Assembly (NCBI GenBank): GCA_015057275.1
Contig: SVEO01000011.1
Span: 1-64,000 of the forward strand
Direction of reading: 5' to 3'
Source of the DNA: Lachnospiraceae bacterium
GTDB lineage: Bacteria; Bacillota; Clostridia; Lachnospirales; Lachnospiraceae
DNA length: 64,000 nucleotides
Shown here: positions 42,374-51,825 of the stretch, in pieces
Layout of the letters: the number at the start of each line of letters is the position of its first letter
Position numbering within the stretch: the stretch's first letter is position 1
The notes under the pieces: generated by a model
Databases searched by the model: none
What the model saw: only the letters and a program-made list of their open reading frames with translations
What the model was told of the DNA's origin: nothing
Position numbers and translations under genes: made by a program

Positions 42374-43687
42374 ATGACTTTAACGGAAGAAAAGAAAGAT
42401 GAGAAACTTGATTTAGACGAAAGAAGAAAAATTATAGGCAGAAAGCATCGTTTTGCGCGTATGAAAGTGTATTTTCTGGTATTTCTTAAGTGGCTGTTTT
42501 TTGCAGGCATTACCGGCACGATTTGCGGACTTGTGGGCACAGCGTTTTATTATTGCGTCGTGACGGCGAATCAATTGCGCGGTGCACATCCGTACCTACT
42601 ATATTTCTTGCCGGTGGCAGGGCTTGTGATTATTATATTTTATCATTTGTTACATATGGATAAAGACCGTGGTACGAACCTTGTCATCAGCTCGATTCGT
42701 TCGAAAGAAAAGGTTCCGTTGCGTATGATGGTTTTAATCTTTTTCAGTACCACACTCACGCACCTGTTCGGCGGTTCCGCCGGACGTGAAGGTGCAGCAT
42801 TGCAAATTGGTGGGAGCATCGGCAGCTACGTCGGCGAGCGTTTTAAGCTGGATGAAAAAGACATGCACATGATTACCATGTGCGGTATGAGTGCAGTATT
42901 TGCAGCCTTGTTCGGCACACCGCTGACGGCGGCAATTTTCAGTATCGAGGTTATCAGTGTGGGAATTATGTATTATTCGGCACTGTTTCCGTGTTTGACT
43001 GCATCGCTTGTGGCTTTTGGGATTGCGCAAGCGTTTAAAGTGAAGGCAGAACATTACACAATTTTGGCAGCGCCGAATTTGCATGCAGGCTCAGCACTGC
43101 AGGTAGCTGTACTTGGCGTAGTGTGTGCACTTGTCAGCATGTTGTTCTGTATTTGCATGCATAAGGCGAGTCACTTGTTTCAGGAAAAACTGAAAAATCC
43201 ATATATACGCGTGCTTGTCGGCGCAGGTATGATTATTTTGTTGACATTGCTTGTCGGTAATCAGGATTATAACGGCGCAGGTTCGGCGGTAATTGAGCGC
43301 GCGATGGAAGGTGAGGTGCTTCCGTGGGCATTTTTATTAAAGATTGCATTCACGGCCATTACGTTAAGCGTCGGATTTAAAGGTGGAGAAATTGTGCCGA
43401 CCTTCTTTGTGGGCGCGACCTTGGGATGCGTGATTGCACCGATGCTGGGGCTTCCGGCTTCCTTCGGTGCAGCATTAGGTCTCGTTGGTTTGTTCTGTGG
43501 CGTAGTCAACTGTCCGATTACGAGTATGATTTTGAGCGTAGAATTGTTCGGCAGCGAGCATTTGCTGCTATTCGCGATTATTTGCACGGTCAGCTATATG
43601 TTGAGCGGTACTTATAGTTTGTACAGCAGCCAAAAGATTGTCTACTCCAAAATCAAGGCAAAATACATCAATGCGGACGCAAGATAG
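42374..43687 (+). CDS. CLC-family anion channel/antiporter
   Basis: A 437-aa polytopic CLC protein (an in-frame GTG at 42365 could add three residues). The gating-glutamate motif appears as GREGAALQIGG, where many CLCs have GREGP. The later anion motif appears as GGEIVPTFFVGA instead of GxFxP. The GGE form recalls the fluoride/proton CLC-F subgroup, but the Met and Thr typical of CLC-F are not obvious. It may export chloride, fluoride or another anion. No fluoride riboswitch is seen upstream. The ribosome site is weak. Confidence 0.85.
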   Translation: MTLTEEKKDEKLDLDERRKIIGRKHRFARMKVYFLVFLKWLFFAGITGTICGLVGTAFYYCVVTANQLRGAHPYLLYFLPVAGLVIIIFYHLLHMDKDRGTNLVISSIRSKEKVPLRMMVLIFFSTTLTHLFGGSAGREGAALQIGGSIGSYVGERFKLDEKDMHMITMCGMSAVFAALFGTPLTAAIFSIEVISVGIMYYSALFPCLTASLVAFGIAQAFKVKAEHYTILAAPNLHAGSALQVAVLGVVCALVSMLFCICMHKASHLFQEKLKNPYIRVLVGAGMIILLTLLVGNQDYNGAGSAVIERAMEGEVLPWAFLLKIAFTAITLSVGFKGGEIVPTFFVGATLGCVIAPMLGLPASFGAALGLVGLFCGVVNCPITSMILSVELFGSEHLLLFAIICTVSYMLSGTYSLYSSQKIVYSKIKAKYINADAR

Positions 43688-43706
43688 AACAAATATTCGA
43701 AATTGC

Positions 43707-43735
43707 TTGATTTTCGGGCGTAAATGTGCTATGCT
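43707..43735 (+). promoter_or_regulatory. ruvAB promoter
   Basis: TTGATT (43707-43712), a 17-bp spacer and TATGCT (43730-43735). Confidence 0.55.
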
Positions 43736-43764
43736 AGTCGCATCATAAGATTAGGAGAGCGGAT

Positions 43765-44370
43765 ATGATTGCATTTGTAAAAGGCGAGCTTGCGGATGTC
43801 GAGGAAGACTATGTTATAATAGAGAATAATGGAATCGGTTATCGGGTGTTTGTGCCAGGTTCTGTGGCAAGCTCCTTGCCGGGAATCGGTGCTGATGTGA
43901 AACTGCATACGTATCTGCATGTACGTGAGGAAATCTTTCAGTTGTTCGGCTTTCTTACGAAGGATGAGTTAAGCGTGTTTAAGATGCTTATCAGCGTCAG
44001 TGGTATCGGACCGAAGGGGGCGCTTGGCATTTTGACAGCTATGACGACGGATGAGTTACGGTTTGCAGTATTTGCCGGCGATGCGAAAGCCATTTCTAAG
44101 GCTCCGGGCATTGGTGCGAAGACGGCACAGCGTCTGGTTATTGAATTAAAAGATAAACTAAAGTTAGAAGATACTTTACAAAAAGAAGAGACTTTCATAC
44201 CACATACAGAAGTCGGTTCAGGCGAGGTTCGTTCCGAGGCGACACAAGCGCTTGTGGCACTCGGCTACAGTCCGAGCGAGGCAGCTAAGGCGGTAAAGAA
44301 AGTTACGATTACGGAAGATACAACGGTAGAAGATGTTTTAAAGCAGGCACTGAAGCAGATGATGTTCTAA
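43765..44370 (+). CDS. ruvA: Holliday junction DNA helicase subunit RuvA
   Basis: A 201-aa protein that binds Holliday junctions and recruits RuvB. OB-fold domain I (1-65, [20 protein letters not shown]), helix-hairpin-helix domain II ([32 protein letters not shown]) and C-terminal domain III ([16 protein letters not shown]) are all visible. AGGAGAG precedes the ATG. Paired with ruvB 28 bases downstream. Confidence 0.96.
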   Translation: MIAFVKGELADVEEDYVIIENNGIGYRVFVPGSVASSLPGIGADVKLHTYLHVREEIFQLFGFLTKDELSVFKMLISVSGIGPKGALGILTAMTTDELRFAVFAGDAKAISKAPGIGAKTAQRLVIELKDKLKLEDTLQKEETFIPHTEVGSGEVRSEATQALVALGYSPSEAAKAVKKVTITEDTTVEDVLKQALKQMMF

Positions 44371-44398
44371 TTGCTTTGTGTGCAGATGGGAGATATTT

Positions 44399-45400
44399 GT
44401 GGCGAAACGGGTCATTCAAACAGAGCTAACAGAAGAAGATAAGCACATCGAAGGGACACTGCGCCCACAGATGTTAAGCGATTACATCGGACAGGAGAAA
44501 GCAAAAGAGAATCTGCGCGTGTTTATTGAAGCGGCGAAATCGCGAAAGGAACCGCTCGATCATGTACTGTTCTACGGGCCTCCGGGACTTGGTAAGACGA
44601 CGCTTTCCGGCATTATTGCCAACGAGATGGGCGTAAACATGAAGATTACAAGCGGACCGGCGATTGAAAAGCCGGGCGAGATTGCGGCTATCTTAAATGG
44701 TTTGTCCGAGGGGGATGTACTGTTTGTCGATGAAATTCACCGTTTGAACCGTCAGGTAGAGGAAGTTTTATACCCGGCGATGGAAGATTTTGCGATTGAT
44801 ATTATGATTGGTAAGGGGGCGACAGCACGTTCCATTCGTCTGGATTTGCCGAAATTTACTTTGGTTGGCGCAACGACGCGTGCAGGACTTTTGACAGCAC
44901 CGCTCAGAGACCGTTTCGGCGTGGTGCATCGACTGGAATTTTACACGGAAGATGAGCTGATGCGCATTATCACTCGTTCGGCCGCTGTATTGAATGTAGA
45001 GATTGATGAGCAGGGAGCCAGAGAACTTGCCAGACGTTCCAGAGGTACGCCGCGACTGGCCAATCGCTTGTTAAAGCGTGTGCGTGACTTTGCGCAGGTG
45101 CGCTATAACGGCATGATTACCGAGAATGTTGCAGAGATTGCGCTGAATTTATTGGAAGTTGATAAGTTCGGTCTTGACCGCAACGACCGTAATATCTTGA
45201 TGACAATTATTGATAAGTTTTTGGGAGGACCGGTTGGTCTTGATACGTTAGCGGCAGCGCTTGGCGAGGATGCCGGTACGTTAGAAGACGTATACGAGCC
45301 GTATTTAATTCAAAACGGATTTTTGATGCGAACACCACGCGGTCGAGTGGCAACAAAAAAAGCATATCTTCATTTTGGGTTGCCGATACCGGAAGAATAA
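44399..45400 (+). CDS. ruvB: Holliday junction branch-migration ATPase RuvB
   Basis: A 333-aa AAA+ motor. Walker [10 protein letters not shown] (60-68), Walker B FVDEIHRL, sensor 1 GATTRAG and the C-terminal winged helix ([14 protein letters not shown]) are present. A GTG start at 44399 with GGGAG (44388-44392) fits the family N-terminus better than the GTG at 44378. Confidence 0.97.
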   Translation: MAKRVIQTELTEEDKHIEGTLRPQMLSDYIGQEKAKENLRVFIEAAKSRKEPLDHVLFYGPPGLGKTTLSGIIANEMGVNMKITSGPAIEKPGEIAAILNGLSEGDVLFVDEIHRLNRQVEEVLYPAMEDFAIDIMIGKGATARSIRLDLPKFTLVGATTRAGLLTAPLRDRFGVVHRLEFYTEDELMRIITRSAAVLNVEIDEQGARELARRSRGTPRLANRLLKRVRDFAQVRYNGMITENVAEIALNLLEVDKFGLDRNDRNILMTIIDKFLGGPVGLDTLAAALGEDAGTLEDVYEPYLIQNGFLMRTPRGRVATKKAYLHFGLPIPEE

Positions 45401-45472
45401 GATACGCATGGATGGTTTTCGGTAAATTTTACGAGTTTTTGACAAAATCCTCACAAATCCATTAATTTATAC

Positions 45473-45502
45473 TTGCAATTTACAGGCATTATCTAGTATA
45501 AT
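45473..45502 (+). promoter_or_regulatory. Promoter of zapA and downstream genes
   Basis: TTGCAA (45473-45478), an 18-bp spacer and TATAAT (45497-45502). Confidence 0.65.
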
Positions 45503-45547
45503 CTCTGTTTGTACACTATCTTGAATTGGGAGAATGGAGAAGGTAGG

Positions 45548-45958
45548 ATGAGTTCGAAAAATTTAACGGAAGTTATTATAGACGGAAAGATATATGAATT
45601 GTCGGGGTATGAGAGCGAGGAATACTTACAGAAGGTTGCTTCTTATATTAACGGCAAAATTGGCGAAGTGAAGAAGGATGTTCGTTTTCGGCGCATGAGT
45701 CCGGAAGTACAGCGGACACTGGTAGAGTTAAACATTGCGGATGATTTTTATAAAGCGAAGAAGCAGGTAGATTTGCTGGAAGCAGAGTTGGATAATAAAG
45801 ATCAGCAGCTTTACAATTTGAAGTGTGAACTGATTGCTACGCAGATTCGATTGAAAGCTTCGGAAAAAGAAGTTACCAATATGCAAAAAGAAATTGTCGA
45901 TTACCAAAAAGAAATCATTCGCTTTGAGACCGAGCTTAGAGAACGGAGTAAGAAGTAG
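45548..45958 (+). CDS. zapA: Cell division protein ZapA
   Basis: A 136-aa FtsZ-bundling protein. The N-terminal ZapA globular domain (TEVIIDGKIYELSGYESEEYLQKVASYI) is followed by a long coiled coil (about 60-135). It stabilises the Z ring. The ATG at 45548 follows GGAGAAGG; an in-frame ATG upstream at 45509 lacks a ribosome site. The stop overlaps the start region of the U32 gene. Confidence 0.88.
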   Translation: MSSKNLTEVIIDGKIYELSGYESEEYLQKVASYINGKIGEVKKDVRFRRMSPEVQRTLVELNIADDFYKAKKQVDLLEAELDNKDQQLYNLKCELIATQIRLKASEKEVTNMQKEIVDYQKEIIRFETELRERSKK

Positions 45959-45960
45959 TG

Positions 45961-48342
45961 ATGATAGAAGTTTTAGCACCGGCAGGGTCTTATGACAGCT
46001 TAAAAGTGGCGGTAAATGCAGGAGCAGACGCGGTATATATCGGCGGAAGTTCTTTTGGCGCGCGAGCTTATGCGGATAATTTGAGTCAGGAAGACTTGTT
46101 GCGTGGCATTGATTTTATTCATTTACATAATAAAAAGTTGTATTTAACCGTAAATACATTATTGAAAGAGGACGAATTGTCTGAACAGTTATATCGCTAT
46201 CTGTTGCCTTTTTATCGAGAAGGACTGGATGCGGTGATTGTGCAGGATATAGGCGTCCTTTCTTTTATTCGCAAAAATTTCCCTGATTTGCCGGTGCATG
46301 CCAGCACACAGATGAGCGTGGCGAGTGTATATGGGGCGCAGATGCTGGAAAAAATGGGAGTAAGCCGTATTGTCACACCGCGTGAATTATCGTTGACGGA
46401 AATTCGGGCGATTTATGATGGGACAAATCTGGAAATTGAAACATTTGTGCATGGTGCACTGTGTTACTGTTATTCCGGCCAGTGCCTGCACAGCAGCTTT
46501 ATCGGCGGTCGAAGTGGTAACCGCGGACGTTGTGCGCAACCTTGCCGTTTGCCGTACGATGTTTCGTTGGACGGCAAAAAACTGAATTCGGCAGACGAAC
46601 GGTATTTGCTTAGTCCGAAAGACTTGTGCGCGCTTGATGTATTGCCGGATGTTTTGAAAGCCGGTGTGAGCTCATTAAAAATTGAAGGCCGCATGAAGAA
46701 ACCGGAATATGTGGCCGGTGTTGTAGAAAAATATCGTAAATACGTTGACTTGTATTTGGAAAAAGGCTATAAGGATTTTCAAGTTGCACAAGAGGATAAA
46801 AAGCAACTAATGGATTTGTATGCGCGCGGAGGTTTTACGAGCGGCTATTTTAGACAGCACAACGACAAGGAGATGTTGGCATTGTCACGACCGAATCATC
46901 AGGGTGTGCCGGTGGCAAAGGTCATTGATGCAAAAGGAAGCCGCGGCATACTCTTATTGTCGGAGGCACTGAACAAAGGGGATGTGCTGGAATTGCCGTC
47001 AAAGAAAAAAGAAACGTGCAGTCGTACGTTTAAAGAGGCGTACCGCAAAGGAGAAAAGCTGACCCTAAATGAAAACCAAGCTGTCATATTTAAAAAAGGC
47101 ATGGAAATTTACCGTGTTCGTAATCAAAAGTTAATAGATGAGTTGCTTGCTCAATACTTAGACACGGAAAAGAAAGAATTTATTCACGGATTTGTTGAAC
47201 TTTTGAAACACAAACCGGCGAAATTTCAGGTAGGATATAGGGGTAAGAGGGTTACAGTGACCGGTGATGTAGTGCAGGAAGCGCAGAATCGTCCACTGAC
47301 CGAGGAAGGCGTGCGCAAGCAGTTTAATAGGCTTGGAAATACCATGTATCGCTTTGAAACATTAGAAATTCAGATGGATGCGGACATTTTCTTCGATATC
47401 CGCAGTATGAATGAGTTGCGCAGAGCCGGACTTGCCGCATTGGAAGAGGAAATTTTGCAATCATATCGCCGTGAATACGACGGAGCACAGAACATGTATG
47501 CAGAGGGAAAATTTGCAAACACAGAATTGCTGGCACAGAATGTGAATGAACCGAACTATACCGCTCTCATTAGCCATCGTTCGCAGTGGGCACCGGTTTT
47601 GGCGAGTGAAAAGGTTGCGGAGATTTATTTAGAAAGCTATGCGGTAGACATTGAGGAACTTGCAGATTTTGCAACTCAGGCAAAAATGGCCGGAAAAAAG
47701 CTTTATTACGCATTGCCACATGTGTTTCGGGCGCAGGCAAGTCGCTATTTTGAAGAAAAAGGTGCTTATCGACTTAACATACTCAAGGATATTGAGGATA
47801 TCGGTTATTTGGTGCGGAATCTTGATGCGTGTGCCTACTTTATGGAACGAGCGCCAAAACCGATGGTTTTTGATGCATCCTGCTACCAAATGAACGTATA
47901 TGCAAAACAAAAATGGCTCGAAATTGCGGCTTCTTACGGAGTTCGTACTACGATTTCCGTAGAATTGAATGAAAAGGAATTGCTTGCCGCTGACACAAAC
48001 GGGTGTGAATTTATTTTCTACGGACGGATTACGACGATGATTTCTGCCGGTTGTCTGTTAAACACCACTGCCGGCTGCAAAAAGCAGCAATATGTGATGT
48101 GGCTCAAGGATCGTATGGGCATAGAATTTCCAGTTACAAATATCTGTAATTATTGTTATAACATTGTTTGGAACAGCCTGCCGATATATATTGATGAGCA
48201 GGAAAATCGATTACACCGATTTAAGTTCGGCGCATTGCGTTATCAGTTCACTACCGAATCGGAAGAAGAGGTTCGAGCGATTCTTGCAGGTAAAACACCG
48301 GCGGAAATAACACGCGGACATTTTCGGCGTGGCGTAAAATAA
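45961..48342 (+). CDS. U32 family peptidase / RlhA-like protein with DUF3656 domain
   Basis: 793 aa. The U32 core (1-300) includes LAPAGSYDSLKVAVNAGADAVYIG, the signature ETFVHGALCYCYSGQC with cysteine ligands, and RGRCAQPCRLPY. A C-terminal DUF3656-like region follows (300-790), with further cysteines (NICNYCYNIVWNSLPIYID). Homologues are annotated as collagenase-like peptidases; E. coli RlhA of the same family modifies 23S rRNA (C2501 hydroxylation), so an rRNA role is an alternative. Starts just after zapA, as is common in Clostridia. Confidence 0.9.
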   Translation: MIEVLAPAGSYDSLKVAVNAGADAVYIGGSSFGARAYADNLSQEDLLRGIDFIHLHNKKLYLTVNTLLKEDELSEQLYRYLLPFYREGLDAVIVQDIGVLSFIRKNFPDLPVHASTQMSVASVYGAQMLEKMGVSRIVTPRELSLTEIRAIYDGTNLEIETFVHGALCYCYSGQCLHSSFIGGRSGNRGRCAQPCRLPYDVSLDGKKLNSADERYLLSPKDLCALDVLPDVLKAGVSSLKIEGRMKKPEYVAGVVEKYRKYVDLYLEKGYKDFQVAQEDKKQLMDLYARGGFTSGYFRQHNDKEMLALSRPNHQGVPVAKVIDAKGSRGILLLSEALNKGDVLELPSKKKETCSRTFKEAYRKGEKLTLNENQAVIFKKGMEIYRVRNQKLIDELLAQYLDTEKKEFIHGFVELLKHKPAKFQVGYRGKRVTVTGDVVQEAQNRPLTEEGVRKQFNRLGNTMYRFETLEIQMDADIFFDIRSMNELRRAGLAALEEEILQSYRREYDGAQNMYAEGKFANTELLAQNVNEPNYTALISHRSQWAPVLASEKVAEIYLESYAVDIEELADFATQAKMAGKKLYYALPHVFRAQASRYFEEKGAYRLNILKDIEDIGYLVRNLDACAYFMERAPKPMVFDASCYQMNVYAKQKWLEIAASYGVRTTISVELNEKELLAADTNGCEFIFYGRITTMISAGCLLNTTAGCKKQQYVMWLKDRMGIEFPVTNICNYCYNIVWNSLPIYIDEQENRLHRFKFGALRYQFTTESEEEVRAILAGKTPAEITRGHFRRGVK

Positions 48343-48411
48343 AATTACGAAATGCCGGGAAAACCGATACTTCTTGTAAGAGTAGATTTGAGGAAAGGAG
48401 AATCACACATC

Positions 48412-49842
48412 ATGGAAATTGTATTTTTGACAGCATCCAAATACATTCTTATGCTGTTTTTTGCACTTTATACGCTGAATTCTTTCCTAGCCTTAAAGAA
48501 TCATAGGGAATCAGAGAACAAAGGGACGCTGTTCGCGGAAAAATTTTTCTTATATAGTATCCATTTGGTTGGTAACGCGGTCATATATTTGAACACGAAA
48601 TCTGACAAAGTATTGTTATTTTATGGCTGTCAGCTAATTCTGTTTATCGCGATTATGGAATTATTTCCGATACTTTATCCGCACACAAAGCGAAATCTGC
48701 TGAATCACATTTGCATGCTGTTAAACATCAGCTTCCTGATTATGACGCGCCTGTCCATGGAGCGCTCGGTAAAGCAGTTTAAAATTTTGCTGATTGCGGT
48801 CGTACTGTTTTTTGTGATTCCATGGATTTATAAAAAAATCAAGCGGCCGGAACGGGGATTGTGGTTCTATTTTGCGATTGGATTTCTAGCCTTATGTGTT
48901 GTACTAGTGATGTCACAAATTACATACGGTGCGAAATTATCCCTGACAATTGGGCCAATTACCTTGCAACCGTCTGAGTTTGTGAAGATTACATTTGTGT
49001 TTATGCTGGCTGCCTGCTTTACGCAAGGCAAGAGCTTAAAACATGTACTGTTTGCCGGCGTTTTGGCGGGTATGCATGTGATTGTACTGGTCTTATCCAC
49101 AGATCTTGGCGCCTCTTTAATTTTTTGTGTGACATATCTTATGGTTGTATTCGCAGCGACTAGCAAAAAACGTTATTTGCTTGTAGGAGGTATCGGAGGT
49201 GCTTTTGCTGCAGTAATTGCGTGGAAGATGTTTTATCATATTCAGGTGCGCGTGTCGGCGTGGCTTGACCCATTTGCGGACATTGCGAATAAAGGGTACC
49301 AGATGGCACAATCACTTTTTGCTATCGGTACCGGGAAATGGACCGGCACCGGCTTGTATGAAGGACTGCCGACATCCATCCCGATTGTTTATCAGGATTT
49401 TACATTTTCGGCGATTGCTGAGGAGTTCGGCGGACTGTTTGCTATCTGTCTGATTTTCCTATACTTTAATATATTTGTTTTGATTATGCAGATTGCGTTG
49501 GAACAGAAAAATTTGTTTTGCAAGTATGCCTGTACCGGCTTGGCCGTTGTGCTGGAGATGCAGACATTTTTGACCATCGGCGGTGCAATCAAACTAATAC
49601 CGTCAACCGGTGTGACATTGCCTTGCATCAGCTATGGAGGCAGCTCCATTATGAGTATGATGATGATTTTTGCGTTGGTTCAGGCAATGTACGGAAAGGA
49701 GGCGCAGCAAGTTTATGAGGAAAGACGAAGAATTGAAAAAGAAGAGCAAAAGCGTAGGCTCGAGCGGGCGGAAAAACGAAAGCAATTCCAAATCCCGGAA
49801 GTCCGAGATGCAAAAACGCGAAGTATCAAAAAAGAAAGTTGA
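48412..49842 (+). CDS. SEDS-family peptidoglycan polymerase (FtsW/RodA type)
   Basis: 476 aa with about ten to twelve helices. SEDS motifs include LTIGPITLQPSEFVKITFVF, LSTDLGASLIF (the catalytic-type aspartate) and YGGSSIMSMM near the end. An extended N-terminal membrane part (about 1-140) precedes the core, and a basic cytosolic tail ends it. AAAGGAG supports the ATG at 48412. Paired with the class B PBP that follows, forming a glycan polymerase/crosslinker pair. The last 128 bases also encode the PBP N-terminus in another frame. Confidence 0.93.
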   Translation: MEIVFLTASKYILMLFFALYTLNSFLALKNHRESENKGTLFAEKFFLYSIHLVGNAVIYLNTKSDKVLLFYGCQLILFIAIMELFPILYPHTKRNLLNHICMLLNISFLIMTRLSMERSVKQFKILLIAVVLFFVIPWIYKKIKRPERGLWFYFAIGFLALCVVLVMSQITYGAKLSLTIGPITLQPSEFVKITFVFMLAACFTQGKSLKHVLFAGVLAGMHVIVLVLSTDLGASLIFCVTYLMVVFAATSKKRYLLVGGIGGAFAAVIAWKMFYHIQVRVSAWLDPFADIANKGYQMAQSLFAIGTGKWTGTGLYEGLPTSIPIVYQDFTFSAIAEEFGGLFAICLIFLYFNIFVLIMQIALEQKNLFCKYACTGLAVVLEMQTFLTIGGAIKLIPSTGVTLPCISYGGSSIMSMMMIFALVQAMYGKEAQQVYEERRRIEKEEQKRRLERAEKRKQFQIPEVRDAKTRSIKKES

Positions 49843-51256
49843 TGCGCCAAAGAAAAGTACCAACCCGCATTTGGGTATGATTTATATTTTTGCTTTTTTA
49901 TTTCTAATGATGGCTGGTTATCTCGCTTATTTCATTGCTTTTGAGGCAGATAATGTGGTAAATAATGCTTACAACCGCAGACAAAACTACTTTGCGGAAA
50001 AGGTGATTCGCGGCGATATTTTAGCGAGTGACGGCACGGTGCTGGCAACGACCGATGTGCAGGAAGACGGAACGGAAGTGCGTAGATATCCGTATGGCAA
50101 AACGTTTTCACATGTTGTAGGTTATACTTCAAACGGCAAAGGTGGCGTGGAATCTTTGGCGAATTTCTCTCTTTTGACTTCGGATGAAAATATGTTGACA
50201 CAGATGATGCAGGAGTTTAAGGGCGAGAAAAAGAATGGTAATACTGTAACAACGACGCTCGATATGACGTGGCAGCAGGCGGCTTATGATGCGCTGACAA
50301 GCAAGGAAGGTGCAGTCGTTGTGCTCGAACCGTCCACCGGTAAAATACTGTCGCTTGTATCAAAGCCGGATTTCGAACCGGCGCAGCTAGAGGAACTTTT
50401 AGCCGTCCCGGCAGAGGACAAGGATAAGGATTCGTTTCTTGTAAATCGTGCTACGCAAGGGTTATATGCTCCGGGTTCAACGTTTAAGATGATTACCTTG
50501 CTGGAATATTTCAGAGAGAATCAAAATCTGGACGATTTTTCCTACGAGTGTGATGGGGTTATAGATGTTGGGAATTATGATTTACATTGCTCGAATCATA
50601 AGAGCCACGGCAATCTGACATTAAAATCAGCGTTTGCGAAGTCATGTAACGGTGCATTTGCCTCGATTGGTCTGGGACTTGACATTAGTAAATTAAACAA
50701 ATTGACAGACAGCCTACTGTTTCACGCAGAGCTGCCGCTTGCATTACCGTACAATAAGAGTAGTTTTACTTTATCAGAAACATCCACAGATTTTGAGGTC
50801 GCACAGACGGTCATCGGGCAGGGAGAGACGTTAGTATCTCCAATGCATATGGCGATGATTATGTCGGCAATTGCCAACGATGGGATTCTGATGCAGCCGT
50901 ATGTGGTGGAAAAGGTGGAGAGTGAGGAGGGTAAGACGGTTGATGAAGCAAAGCCGGAAAAATACGGTAATTTAATTTCTGCAACCGAAGCAGATATACT
51001 TGTGCAGTATTTAAGTGAAGTAACTGCAAGCGGTACCGCATCCCGATTACAATCTGAGAATTATGACATTTACGGAAAAACCGGCACAGCGCAGACCGGA
51101 GTGGATGGGGTAACGAATTCCTGGTTCGTTGGTTGCGTGACCGTCGAAAAACAGCAATATGTTATATGCGTTTTAGCGGCGAACATAGCAGAAAACGATA
51201 ATAATGCCGTGATAATTACAAATAATTTACTGAAATATGCGATGTCAGAAAAATAA
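49715..51256 (+). CDS. Class B penicillin-binding protein (PbpA/FtsI type)
   Basis: 513 aa. A Lys/Ser-rich cytosolic tail (1-55), one transmembrane helix (about 56-78), a short dimerisation region and a transpeptidase domain. Active-site motifs are STFK (S255, K258), SCN (S310, N312) and KTG (K455). It crosslinks peptidoglycan strands and resembles the PbpA family paired with SEDS proteins. GGAAAGGAGG (49693-49702) supports the ATG at 49715; this lies inside the SEDS gene. Confidence 0.93.
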   Translation: MRKDEELKKKSKSVGSSGRKNESNSKSRKSEMQKREVSKKKVDAPKKSTNPHLGMIYIFAFLFLMMAGYLAYFIAFEADNVVNNAYNRRQNYFAEKVIRGDILASDGTVLATTDVQEDGTEVRRYPYGKTFSHVVGYTSNGKGGVESLANFSLLTSDENMLTQMMQEFKGEKKNGNTVTTTLDMTWQQAAYDALTSKEGAVVVLEPSTGKILSLVSKPDFEPAQLEELLAVPAEDKDKDSFLVNRATQGLYAPGSTFKMITLLEYFRENQNLDDFSYECDGVIDVGNYDLHCSNHKSHGNLTLKSAFAKSCNGAFASIGLGLDISKLNKLTDSLLFHAELPLALPYNKSSFTLSETSTDFEVAQTVIGQGETLVSPMHMAMIMSAIANDGILMQPYVVEKVESEEGKTVDEAKPEKYGNLISATEADILVQYLSEVTASGTASRLQSENYDIYGKTGTAQTGVDGVTNSWFVGCVTVEKQQYVICVLAANIAENDNNAVIITNNLLKYAMSEK

Positions 51257-51257
51257 C

Positions 51258-51286
51258 TTTACACTCTTGTAGATTTGGAGTATACT
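51258..51286 (+). promoter_or_regulatory. Promoter of the Nudix gene
   Basis: TTTACA (51258-51263), a 17-bp spacer and TATACT (51281-51286). Confidence 0.65.
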
Positions 51287-51334
51287 AGAATCAAGTCATA
51301 CATGGCACACCAAAGAACAGGAGGATTTGCAAAA

Positions 51335-51784
51335 ATGGAAGCAACGAGCTGTGGCGGTGTGGTTATATTTCGTGGGAAAATACTCGTTTTATACAAAAAT
51401 TTCAAAAATAAGTACGAAGGATGGGTATTACCAAAAGGAACAGTTGAGCAGGGCGAAGAATATAAAGAAACAGCCTTGCGTGAGGTACGCGAAGAAACAG
51501 GAGTCAGTGCCTCCATTATCAAGTATATTGGAAAGAGCCAGTATACCTTTACAACACAACAGGATCTTGTGGAAAAAGATGTACACTGGTATTTGATGAT
51601 GGCGGACAGTTATTACTGTAAACCACAACGGGAAGAATACTTTTTAGATGCGGGTTATTATAAGTTTCATGAAGCTTATCATCTGCTGAAGTTTGCGAAC
51701 GAGAAGCAGATTTTAGAAAAGGCATATAATGAATATCTGGATCTAAAAAAAGGCAACTTATGGGGTAGCAAAAAGTACTATTAA
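51335..51784 (+). CDS. Nudix hydrolase
   Basis: A 149-aa pyrophosphohydrolase acting on nucleoside-diphosphate-linked substrates. The Nudix box is complete (G35, E41, R49-E50, R52-E53-E54, G56). The substrate is not evident; this small class includes Ap4A hydrolases and house-cleaning enzymes. AGGAGG (51319-51324) selects the ATG at 51335. Confidence 0.92.
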   Translation: MEATSCGGVVIFRGKILVLYKNFKNKYEGWVLPKGTVEQGEEYKETALREVREETGVSASIIKYIGKSQYTFTTQQDLVEKDVHWYLMMADSYYCKPQREEYFLDAGYYKFHEAYHLLKFANEKQILEKAYNEYLDLKKGNLWGSKKYY

Positions 51785-51790
51785 GGAGAG

Positions 51791-51822
51791 CAGGGGGAAG
51801 TCGAGTGCTTCCTCTGTTTTTT
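51791..51822 (+). terminator. Terminator of the Nudix gene, touching the queH start
   Basis: A stem of CAGGGGGAAG with CTTCCTCTG (51791-51800/51809-51817, one bulge) is followed by six T residues (51817-51822). Confidence 0.65.
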
Positions 51823-51825
51823 GAA

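Noticed and set aside
51785-51825. PreQ1 riboswitch ahead of queH
   Set aside because: The hairpin reads as a simple terminator and the short adenine-rich preQ1 tail pattern is missing.
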